DNA of 5,109 bases from Sulfurovum sp. (GTDB lineage Bacteria > Campylobacterota > Campylobacteria > Campylobacterales > Sulfurovaceae). How positions within the stretch are numbered: the first letter of the stretch is position 1; each line of letters begins with the position of its first letter. The DNA lies in the NCBI GenBank assembly GCA_026983895.1, contig JALSTF010000024.1, positions 1-5,109 of the forward strand. The letters are read 5' to 3'. The position numbers were made by a program, and so were the translations under genes. A model generated the notes under the pieces. It searched no databases. It was not told where the DNA came from and worked only from the letters and a program-made list of their open reading frames with translations. Below are positions 1 through 5,109 of this stretch, piece after piece.

Positions 1-621
1 CGCAAGCGAGAACATCGTCATCGCACCAAGTACGGCATCATGCGTCGCAATGGCTACACTCAGGAAAGAGATGAGCACCGGAGAAACACAGGCACCCAGG
101 ATCAGTGCAGAGATCATTCCAAGCAGGAAGACCATGGCTATGGAACCGCCTTTGATCTGCTGCGACTCGGCATTGAGCCTGGACTGAAGGAAGGAAGGAA
201 GCTGTATCGTGAAAACCCCGAACATAGAAAGCGCCATCAATATGAAGATAAGCGTGAAGGCACCTATGGCCCATACATTCTGAAAATAAGCCTGCAGCTG
301 TTCACCCGTCGCTCCCGCCAGGGCACCCATGAGCGCATAGGTCACCGCTGTACCCAGTACATAGGAGAGGGAGAGCCAGAAGGCTTTCATTTTTGTCACC
401 CCTTCACCCTGCCCCGCAATGATGCTGGAAATGATAGGGACCATCGGCAGGACACAGGGGGTAAAGGTCAGCAGAAGGCCTGCCCCAAATGTCGCCCCCA
501 CGAGCGCCCAGGTACTCTGGCCGGCAACGGGGAGTGCTTCACTGCCTGCTCCGAATGCTGCAGTACCCAACAACATCAACAGGATACCGCCCAAAAAAAG
601 TGTTCCGATTTTTACTTTCAT
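1..621 (-). CDS. dsbD: DsbD/CcdA-family transmembrane thiol:disulfide interchange protein, 3' end cut by window
   Basis: The frame runs 207 codons from ATG at 621 to the window edge without a stop, so the C-terminus is missing. Residues 1-25 form a hydrophobic leader, and the membrane domain follows from about residue 38. Two hallmark cysteines are visible: Cys56 in TPCVLPMVPI and Cys178 in LGACVSPVL. They correspond to the redox pair of the DsbD membrane domain, which carries electrons from cytoplasmic thioredoxin to periplasmic thiols. The stretch SMFGVFTIQLPSFLQ (about 132-146) also matches the family. The N-terminal periplasmic domain of E. coli DsbD is absent; the protein goes straight from leader to membrane domain. 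Whether a C-terminal thioredoxin domain exists cannot be seen. A ribosome site CTGGAG lies 7 bases upstream of the ATG. It follows the second SQR-like gene by 91 bases and may be cotranscribed. A shorter CcdA-type cytochrome c biogenesis protein is the main alternative. Confidence 0.88.
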   Translation of the reverse strand, partial: MKVKIGTLFLGGILLMLLGTAAFGAGSEALPVAGQSTWALVGATFGAGLLLTFTPCVLPMVPIISSIIAGQGEGVTKMKAFWLSLSYVLGTAVTYALMGALAGATGEQLQAYFQNVWAIGAFTLIFILMALSMFGVFTIQLPSFLQSRLNAESQQIKGGSIAMVFLLGMISALILGACVSPVLISFLSVAIATHDAVLGAMTMFSLA

Positions 622-628
622 CTACATA

Positions 629-634
629 CTCCAG
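629..634 (-). promoter_or_regulatory. Ribosome binding site of dsbD
   Basis: CTGGAG on the minus strand lies 7 bases before ATG 621 and supports that start. The encoded protein then begins with a plausible hydrophobic leader. Confidence 0.6.
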
Positions 635-665
635 TTTGAATGATGCGCATGATATCCTGTTATTA

Positions 666-680
666 TGCACTTAATGTGCA
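666..680 (-). repeat. Small inverted repeat between the second SQR gene and dsbD
   Basis: TGCAC and GTGCA flank a 5-base spacer, giving a perfect 5-bp stem in the 91-base gap between the two genes. On the minus strand it is followed by ATAATAACAGG rather than a run of T, so it is a poor intrinsic terminator. It could be a weak attenuating hairpin, an operator, or chance. Confidence 0.3.
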
Positions 681-712
681 ACGGCCATACGCCAAGAGGT
701 TTCACTCAGGTA

Positions 713-2158
713 TTACATCCAGCCTCTGAGCATCAAGTGCCAGTACATCGGTTTGAGCATATAGAGATCGAAAGCCCACCAGAACCATCTCGGTGTTGCA
801 GGGTCAAGGAACGGAATGGTCGGTGCATAACCGTCATAGTTGAATTCTGCCATGATGATCTTGCCGTACTGGGTCTTGAGAGGACAGACAGTGTAGCCGT
901 CGAATTTTTCTTTGAGCGGCTGGCCGTTGACCTGTGCAACGAGGTTGCCCGCCACGATAGGCCCATGATGTCTTGCGGACCCGCCTGTCTTCCCTTTGGG
1001 TATACCGCACACGTCGCCGATCCCGAAAACATTGGGGTAGCGCCTATGCTGAAGCGTATGCATATCGACTTCGAGCCAGCCCTTTGCAGAACCTTTCTGC
1101 CAACCGAGTTTGGACTCCACGACTGCTTTTGGCGGTGCCATAGGCGGTACGACATGAATGAAGTCATAATTGATATCCACCATCTCTTTCTTTTCGATCA
1201 TATCGTACTCTTGCAGATCCTTGTCATATTCTCCCTTGACTTCATAGGTCCGCTCAAATGTCGCCACCTTGTTGGCAACATCCATCGCTACAAGGTTGTG
1301 TTTGAATTTGTTCGTGATGGTGTCGTAGCGTTTCTGTACTTCCGCCAGTGACTCTGCGATCTCTTTAAGGCCGAAGAGCTTACCGCCGTTGGTTGCGAAG
1401 ATGTAGTTGGCTCCCAACCCTTCTTTTTTCAAATGGTCAGCAGAAAGATAAAGGATCTTCTGCGGTGCACCGCCGCACTTGATAGGTGTAGCCGGCTGCG
1501 TATAGATAACCGTCGGTTTTTTGCCTGAGGCAGAAGCTGCTTTGAGTTCGTTGAACCATGTCCATGTCACATTGGCACCGTGTGTCGTACCTTTTTCAAG
1601 GTCACTCAGATACACGCTCGAAATACCGTTCGTGCCGATATCTGCTGCACTCAATCCAGTGATCCATTCATAATGATATACGATCCCTGTCGCTACGACC
1701 ATATAATCGTACCCAACTTCCTTGCCGCCGCGTGTAGTGACTTTGTTATGGTCCGGATCGAACGAGGCTACTTCATCTTTGATCCACTCTACACCGTCAG
1801 GAATGAATTCTTTATTTGCTTTGACAACATCACTGTGCACATAAAGCCCCGCCGCAATGAAGATCTGCCCCGGTTGGTAGAGATGTGTCTCATTAGGCGC
1901 AATGATCGTGAATTCAGCATTCGGCATTGCCTTTTTCAATCTGACCAAGGCCATGATGCCGCCGGCACCGCCGCCGGCAACAAGTACTTTGACTTTTTTA
2001 TCGCTGCTCGGACCGGCTTCTGCCTGGGTAGGCACTCCCATCATCATAGTGGCCACGCCACCAAGCCCCAGGAGCTTCATAGCATCCCTTCTGCTGAGAT
2101 CCGCAATGGGATTCAACGCATCATAGGCAATTTTGCTTGATTCGATTTTGTGAGGCAT
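713..2158 (-). CDS. sqr: Tat-exported type II sulfide:quinone oxidoreductase-like flavoprotein, copy 2
   Basis: A 481-residue protein predicted to oxidise sulfide and pass electrons through FAD to membrane quinone. Residues 21-28 (LSRRDAMK) with a hydrophobic stretch and AEA at 46-48 form a Tat signal with likely cleavage after Ala48, so the enzyme should fold in the cytoplasm and act outside it. The FAD-binding GGGAGG is at 62-67, YQPGQ at 95-99, VVATG at 154-158 and GIGD at 379-382. Cys228 in IKCGGAPQK and Cys425 in FDGYTVCPL match the two redox cysteines of type II SQR such as the human mitochondrial enzyme. The tail WAFDLYMLKPMYWHLMLRGWM resembles the SQR membrane-binding end. An extra cysteine, Cys384, follows GIGD. 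The start is supported by AAAAAGGA 6 bases upstream. By eye it is roughly 60-65% identical to the upstream paralogue. Flavocytochrome c sulfide dehydrogenase subunit FccB is the alternative name, but the motifs fit SQR better. Confidence 0.9.
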   Translation of the reverse strand: MPHKIESSKIAYDALNPIADLSRRDAMKLLGLGGVATMMMGVPTQAEAGPSSDKKVKVLVAGGGAGGIMALVRLKKAMPNAEFTIIAPNETHLYQPGQIFIAAGLYVHSDVVKANKEFIPDGVEWIKDEVASFDPDHNKVTTRGGKEVGYDYMVVATGIVYHYEWITGLSAADIGTNGISSVYLSDLEKGTTHGANVTWTWFNELKAASASGKKPTVIYTQPATPIKCGGAPQKILYLSADHLKKEGLGANYIFATNGGKLFGLKEIAESLAEVQKRYDTITNKFKHNLVAMDVANKVATFERTYEVKGEYDKDLQEYDMIEKKEMVDINYDFIHVVPPMAPPKAVVESKLGWQKGSAKGWLEVDMHTLQHRRYPNVFGIGDVCGIPKGKTGGSARHHGPIVAGNLVAQVNGQPLKEKFDGYTVCPLKTQYGKIIMAEFNYDGYAPTIPFLDPATPRWFWWAFDLYMLKPMYWHLMLRGWM

Positions 2159-2164
2159 GCTGTT

Positions 2165-2172
2165 TCCTTTTT
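2165..2172 (-). promoter_or_regulatory. Ribosome binding site of SQR copy 2
   Basis: AAAAAGGA on the minus strand with a 6-base spacer to ATG 2158. The same purine-rich sequence at a similar distance precedes copy 1. Confidence 0.6.
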
Positions 2173-2177
2173 ATGTG

Positions 2178-2202
2178 AATTCGATAGAAGCATGATACTA
2201 TA
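2178..2202 (-). promoter_or_regulatory. Putative promoter -10 box and leader of SQR copy 2
   Basis: Minus-strand TATAGT at 2202-2197 is a reasonable -10 hexamer, preceded by TAAAT. The leader motif CTATCGAATT follows at 2187-2178, close to the expected transcription start. Copy 1 has the same order of elements. No good -35 box is present, which is usual in Campylobacterota. The upstream terminator makes a separate promoter plausible. Confidence 0.4.
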
Positions 2203-2211
2203 ATTTAGTTA

Positions 2212-2227
2212 AGTCGTCAGTTCGACT
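2212..2227. repeat. Inverted repeat upstream of the copy 2 -10 box
   Basis: AGTCG and CGACT flank a 6-base spacer. The element lies about 10 bases upstream of the putative -10 box, where an activator or repressor could bind. A 5-bp match could be chance; no known operator consensus is recognised. Confidence 0.25.
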
Positions 2228-2294
2228 ATCAAAAATATAAAAACAATTCTGAAAAATAAGGATACTCTGAAGAGAAAGGTTGGGAAAGGCGGCT

Positions 2295-2332
2295 AAAACA
2301 AAAATTTTCAACCTCTCCCGAAGGAGAAGGTT
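2295..2332 (-). terminator. Intrinsic terminator after SQR copy 1
   Basis: Read on the minus strand, just after the stop codon of copy 1, AACCT-TCTCC and GGAG-AGGTT form a 9-bp stem with one bulged base, closed by a stable C(UUCG)G tetraloop (stem 2310-2332). T-rich sequence follows (TTTTTGTTTT, 2304-2295) after a short GAAAA. The T tract is slightly displaced from the stem, so termination may be partial and allow some read-through into copy 2. Confidence 0.7.
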
Positions 2333-2335
2333 TGA

Positions 2336-3817
2336 TTACATCAAGCCTCGCATCATCAGGTGCCAGTACATTGGCTTGAGCATGTAAAGGTCGAAAGCCC
2401 ACCAGATCCATCTTGGTTTTGTAGGGTCGAGGAAAGGGAAAGACGGTGCCATCCCGTCATAGTCGAACTCTGCCAGCATGATATCGCCGTATTGTGTTTT
2501 CAGAGGACAGACCGTATATCCGTCAAATTTGGCGGTAGGCTTCTTGCCTTCCATCACCGCGATCAGGTTTTCGGTAAGCACCGGACCGTGGTGTCTCGCG
2601 GATCCACCGGTCTTTCCTTTCGGGATACCGAGGATATCCCCAATCCCGAATACATTCTCATAGCGTCTGTGCTGCAAGGTATATTGGTCACATTCCAACC
2701 AGCCTTTAGCGGTACCTTTCTGCCATCCAAGCAGAGATTTTCCCACGGCATCGACAGGTTTCATCGGCGGAACCACATGAATGAAATCATAAGGCAGTTC
2801 AACCATTTCAGTATGGTCGATCATATCGTATTCATCGAGATCTTTATCGTATTCGCCTTTGGTCTGATAGGTATGCTCGAAAGTCGCTACTTTCTTCTCT
2901 GCATCGATCTTTCTGAGTACATGGTTCCATTTGTCTGTAATATTCCCGTACATTGGTGTCACTTCATCTACCAGTGTTTTGTTGTATCCTGGAATCCCGA
3001 AGAGTTTACCCCCCTTCTTACAGAAATTGAACTCTGCGTTCTTGCTGACATCCGCTCCGCCTTCCGGGCCATTGCCTCTCAGGTTGTCATCGCTCAAGTA
3101 AAGGATCTTTTGCGGTGCACCGCCGCATTTGATCGGTGTATCCGGTTGTGTACAGATCACTTTGATAGGATTTTCAGGAGATGCCGCTTCCGCCGCCTTT
3201 CTCATCTCTTTGAACCATTCCCATGTGACCACACCGCCTTTTGCCGTACCGGCTACAGGATCGTTAAGATACACGGAAGAGATACCATTCTTGCCGACAA
3301 GGTCTCTGCTCATGCCTTCAATACGCTCATAATCATATGCCAGCCCCGTCGCTACAACAAGGAAATCATAGGGGACATCTCCATTTTTTGCTGTTGTTAC
3401 TTTATTGTTGTCAGGATCAAAAGCTGTGACTTCATCTTTGACCCAATGGACACCATCCGGGACCAGGTCAGCATTACTGTGCTGAATATCGCTCTGTGTA
3501 TAGAGTCCTGCTGCCATAAAGACCTGGCCGGGCTGATAAAGATGTATCTCATTGGGTGCGATCAGTGTAATGTCTGCATTGGATGCTGCTTTTCTCAATC
3601 TTGCTGCAGCCATGATACCGCCGGCTCCGCCACCGACAATGACGATCTTTGCTTTCTTGTCGCTGCTCGGTCCTGCTTCTGCTTCTGTTGGCGCACCCAG
3701 CATCATTGCAGCTCCGCCGGTCAACCCCATGAGCTTCAATGCATCTCTTCTGCTTAAGCCGCCTTCACTGGTCAGAACGTCATATGCAATCTTGCTTGAT
3801 TCTATTTTTTTAGACAT
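2336..3817 (-). CDS. sqr: Tat-exported type II sulfide:quinone oxidoreductase-like flavoprotein, copy 1
   Basis: A 493-residue protein and the first gene of the minus-strand cluster. Start 3817 is preferred to ATG 3823: the ribosome site AAAAAAGG abuts 3823 with no spacer but lies 6 bases before 3817, and the resulting MSKKIESSK aligns with MPHKIESSK of copy 2. The Tat motif LSRRDALK is at 21-28 with cleavage expected after Ala48. GGGAGG is at 62-67, YQPGQ at 94-98, VVATG at 154-158 and GIGD at 391-394. The two SQR redox cysteines are Cys231 (IKCGGAPQK) and Cys437 (FDGYTVCPL). The C-terminal tail (about 475-493) is the SQR-type amphipathic membrane anchor. Compared with copy 2 it has a short extra segment around 246-266, extra cysteines at 222, 266 and 376, and Leu where copy 2 has Cys384. 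Expected role: periplasm-facing oxidation of sulfide with quinone as acceptor; the exact substrate is not proven by sequence. Confidence 0.9.
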   Translation of the reverse strand: MSKKIESSKIAYDVLTSEGGLSRRDALKLMGLTGGAAMMLGAPTEAEAGPSSDKKAKIVIVGGGAGGIMAAARLRKAASNADITLIAPNEIHLYQPGQVFMAAGLYTQSDIQHSNADLVPDGVHWVKDEVTAFDPDNNKVTTAKNGDVPYDFLVVATGLAYDYERIEGMSRDLVGKNGISSVYLNDPVAGTAKGGVVTWEWFKEMRKAAEAASPENPIKVICTQPDTPIKCGGAPQKILYLSDDNLRGNGPEGGADVSKNAEFNFCKKGGKLFGIPGYNKTLVDEVTPMYGNITDKWNHVLRKIDAEKKVATFEHTYQTKGEYDKDLDEYDMIDHTEMVELPYDFIHVVPPMKPVDAVGKSLLGWQKGTAKGWLECDQYTLQHRRYENVFGIGDILGIPKGKTGGSARHHGPVLTENLIAVMEGKKPTAKFDGYTVCPLKTQYGDIMLAEFDYDGMAPSFPFLDPTKPRWIWWAFDLYMLKPMYWHLMMRGLM

Positions 3818-3823
3818 TATCAT

Positions 3824-3831
3824 CCTTTTTT
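3824..3831 (-). promoter_or_regulatory. Ribosome binding site deciding the start of SQR copy 1
   Basis: AAAAAAGG on the minus strand directly touches ATG 3823, which is too close to serve it, and sits 6 bases upstream of the in-frame ATG 3817, the better start. Copy 2 has the same spacing between its site and its ATG. Confidence 0.6.
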
Positions 3832-3832
3832 A

Positions 3833-3854
3833 AATTCGATAGGCACAAATTATA
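3833..3854 (-). promoter_or_regulatory. Putative promoter -10 box and leader of SQR copy 1
   Basis: A perfect TATAAT lies at 3854-3849 on the minus strand. CTATCGAATT begins 7 bases after it, at 3842, near the expected transcription start. The leader would be only about 25 bases. No convincing -35 hexamer is visible, but the upstream region is AT-rich. A second TATAAT at 3921-3916 is an alternative. Confidence 0.5.
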
Positions 3855-3856
3855 AG

Positions 3857-3881
3857 ACGCTTGCGTTTTAATTCAGCTGAA
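3857..3881. repeat. Two palindromes upstream of the copy 1 -10 box
   Basis: ACGCTTGCGT (3857-3866) is a 4-bp inverted repeat with a 2-base centre, directly upstream of the -10 box. TTCAGCTGAA (3872-3881) is a perfect 10-base palindrome at about the -35 position. Either may be an operator of an unidentified regulator; short palindromes also occur by chance. Confidence 0.3.
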
Positions 3882-3968
3882 AATTCGTTAAAAACTATAA
3901 TTATTATTCGTATATATTATAACATATCTTATTTTCTTATGGGAAAATCTATAAAAATATTCTTTTGA

Positions 3969-3974
3969 TATAAT
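3969..3974 (+). promoter_or_regulatory. Putative -10 box for the pqiA pair
   Basis: TATAAT within TTTTGATATAATG on the plus strand, about 94 bases before the first pqiA start. The upstream sequence is T/A-rich without a clear -35 box. The predicted leader is about 85 bases and contains a small open frame. Confidence 0.45.
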
Positions 3975-4028
3975 GTCGAAAAGATAACAGAGCATGTCGT
4001 ATATATTAATGAGTGAAGCAGGAAAAAA

Positions 4029-4052
4029 ATGTTATCCTTTTTTCAAAAATAA
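4029..4052 (+). other. Possible 7-codon leader ORF upstream of pqiA
   Basis: ATG at 4029 preceded by GCAGGAAAAAA, a better ribosome site than that of the following gene, encodes MLSFFQK and ends in TAA at 4050-4052, 15 bases before the pqiA start. It may be a translated leader peptide or chance; nothing shows a regulatory role. Confidence 0.2.
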
Positions 4053-4067
4053 AAAAGTGGATATTTT

Positions 4068-4700
4068 ATGGATGTACAGTACTATATCTGTCATGAATGT
4101 GATGAGATAAGCAAGATCAGTACTCCAAACAGACCAGGCAGGTACAAGTGCCCCAACTGTGGTGCGAAACTCTACACCTATAAACCCGGGATGATCGACA
4201 AGCTTTACGCCTACAATATGGCTGCACTCTTACTGTTCGTACTGACGAACTATTTCCCTTTTCTGAGCTTCGAAGCGGCAGGCAACGCTTCACATGCCAA
4301 CTTCACCACGGCCATTCTCTATCTTTATCGTGAAGAACAGTGGCTTATGGGCACGGCTATTCTACTGACCACTGTCCTTTTCCCAATGATCCGCATCTTT
4401 ACCAATATTGTACTTTTTGGTTCCCTCTTTCACAACTACCTGCCCGTCTACGCCACACAGATGATCAAAGTCATCAACACACTCTCTCCCTGGGGAATGC
4501 TCGATGTCTTTTTTCTCGGCATACTCGTTTCCATCGTCAAACTCGTCAAGATGGGAACGATCATACCCGGTATATCACTGTGGGCCTATATGACCATGGT
4601 ATTGATCCTTGCCGCTGCACAGGCTGCCTACGACCCGCATGAAGTCTGGGAGCAGATCGGTGCACGCAAACGTATACAGCGTCAAAAGGCTGCAGTATGA
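4068..4700 (+). CDS. pqiA: PqiA/LetA-family membrane protein, first module
   Basis: A 210-residue inner-membrane protein with one PqiA module. A cytoplasmic zinc ribbon comes first, with Cys8, Cys11, Cys28 and Cys31 (CX2C, 16 residues, CX2C). Four hydrophobic segments follow at about 48-67, 94-119, 144-163 and 168-187. The stretch LSPWGMLDVFFLGILVSIVKL (139-159) matches the conserved family signature. PqiA/LetA proteins work with MCE proteins (PqiB/LetB) in lipid movement across the envelope, and pqiA in E. coli is induced by redox-cycling agents. E. coli PqiA has two such modules in one chain of about 417 residues; this gene has one and the next gene supplies the other. A weak ribosome site, GTGGA, lies 7 bases before the ATG. 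The stop codon overlaps the next start (ATGA). The C-terminus is basic. Confidence 0.88.
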   Translation: MDVQYYICHECDEISKISTPNRPGRYKCPNCGAKLYTYKPGMIDKLYAYNMAALLLFVLTNYFPFLSFEAAGNASHANFTTAILYLYREEQWLMGTAILLTTVLFPMIRIFTNIVLFGSLFHNYLPVYATQMIKVINTLSPWGMLDVFFLGILVSIVKLVKMGTIIPGISLWAYMTMVLILAAAQAAYDPHEVWEQIGARKRIQRQKAAV

Positions 4701-5109
4701 GAGCCATTGACAAAGGATTTGCAGGCTGCCCCGTCTGCCATGCCGTCGTCAAAATGCCGCCGCAGGGTACACAGGGCTATGCCATCTGCCCTCGCTGTGA
4801 CAGTGCAGTGGACTTCCGTAAAAACGATGCCATAGCAAAGACCTGGTCCTACTTGATCGCAAGTATCATTTTCTATATCCCGGCGAACCTCATGCCAATG
4901 ATGCATGTGGAAACCTTTGCCGGTACACAGTCAGACACCATCATGAGCGGGGTACTCTACTTTATAGAAACAGGCTCCTACCTGATCGCTTTCGTCATTT
5001 TCACCGCAAGTATCTTCGTACCTATACTGAAGATCCTCATACTGATCTACCTGCTCATCTCCGTGCAGAAGAGATCCTGCCTGCACAGGAAAAGGCGCAA
5101 AAAGCTCTA
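4697..5109 (+). CDS. pqiA: PqiA/LetA-family membrane protein, second module, 3' end cut by window
   Basis: The frame opens at ATG 4697, overlapping the preceding stop by ATGA, and stays open for 137 codons to the window edge. AAAAGG 7 bases upstream would allow independent initiation, but translational coupling is likely. A zinc ribbon is formed by Cys11, Cys14, Cys31 and Cys34, with the same CX2C-16-CX2C spacing as its partner. Hydrophobic segments lie at about 49-67 and 95-122. The pattern YIPANLMPMM, then DTIMSGVLYF, then GSYLIA and VPILKI is typical of the PqiA module. The basic end (about 124-137) matches the loop that precedes the family's W-S-M-x-D-x-F segment, which should lie just outside. 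By position this equals the C-terminal half of E. coli PqiA. An MCE-domain gene would be expected next. Confidence 0.87.
   Translation, partial: MRAIDKGFAGCPVCHAVVKMPPQGTQGYAICPRCDSAVDFRKNDAIAKTWSYLIASIIFYIPANLMPMMHVETFAGTQSDTIMSGVLYFIETGSYLIAFVIFTASIFVPILKILILIYLLISVQKRSCLHRKRRKKL

Noticed and set aside
40..639. Plus-strand open frame of 199 codons at the left edge
   Set aside because: Antisense to the dsbD membrane domain; its translation is low-complexity and polar with no family features.
643..650. Palindrome ATGCGCAT upstream of dsbD
   Set aside because: Only 8 bases, with a mismatch immediately outside; too short to support a regulatory call.
665..1351. Plus-strand open frame of 228 codons
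   Set aside because: Shadow of the C-terminal half of SQR copy 2; no ribosome site or motif.
1580..2140. Plus-strand open frame of 186 codons
   Set aside because: Shadow of the N-terminal half of SQR copy 2, including its Tat signal region.
2199..2204. Plus-strand TATAAT as a promoter
   Set aside because: It would transcribe antisense into SQR copy 1 with no plus-strand gene downstream; the AT-rich stretch is better read as the minus-strand -10 box of copy 2.
2360..3757. Plus-strand open frame of 465 codons opposite SQR copy 1
   Set aside because: It is antisense to a protein with full SQR motifs, is rich in Cys and His in no recognisable pattern, and lies in mirror register with the real gene's codons.
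3821..3823. ATG 3823 as the start of SQR copy 1
   Set aside because: The ribosome site abuts it with no spacer; ATG 3817 has a 6-base spacer and aligns with the paralogue's N-terminus.

Overview
The window looks like a chromosomal piece from a sulfur-oxidising member of the Campylobacterota, Sulfurovum- or Sulfurimonas-like. This is inferred from two Tat-exported sulfide:quinone oxidoreductase homologues, AT-rich promoters with clear TATAAT-type -10 boxes but no convincing -35 boxes, and the gene families present. The genus was not established by comparison. Almost all of the window is coding, and no RNA genes, mobile elements or CRISPR arrays were seen.

Left part, minus strand (3817 down to 1): three genes read in the same direction. 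First is a 493-residue type II SQR-like flavoprotein (3817-2336), followed by a UUCG-loop hairpin terminator. Next is a 481-residue paralogue (2158-713) that appears to have its own promoter. Last is the 5' part of a dsbD/ccdA-family membrane thiol-disulfide transporter (621-1), cut by the window edge. The two flavoproteins share a Tat signal peptide, the FAD fold, both redox-active cysteine positions of SQR and the C-terminal membrane-binding tail. They also share a 10-base leader motif just downstream of their putative -10 boxes. They look like an old tandem duplication that copied promoter and gene together and has since diverged.

Right part, plus strand (4068 to the end): divergent from the SQR genes, across an AT-rich promoter region of about 250 bases, is a pair of paraquat-inducible-protein-A (PqiA/LetA) family genes overlapping by ATGA. 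Each encodes one zinc-ribbon-plus-membrane module, so the two modules found in one polypeptide in E. coli PqiA are split here into two translationally coupled proteins. The second is truncated by the window end.

Working together (inference): the SQR proteins would oxidise sulfide or a related sulfur compound at the periplasmic face of the inner membrane and pass electrons to quinone. The DsbD-like protein would bring reducing power across the same membrane for periplasmic thiol chemistry. The PqiA pair belongs to envelope lipid-transport and stress systems that usually include an MCE protein, which would be expected just beyond the right edge. Nothing in the sequence links the PqiA pair functionally to the sulfide genes beyond the shared intergenic region.
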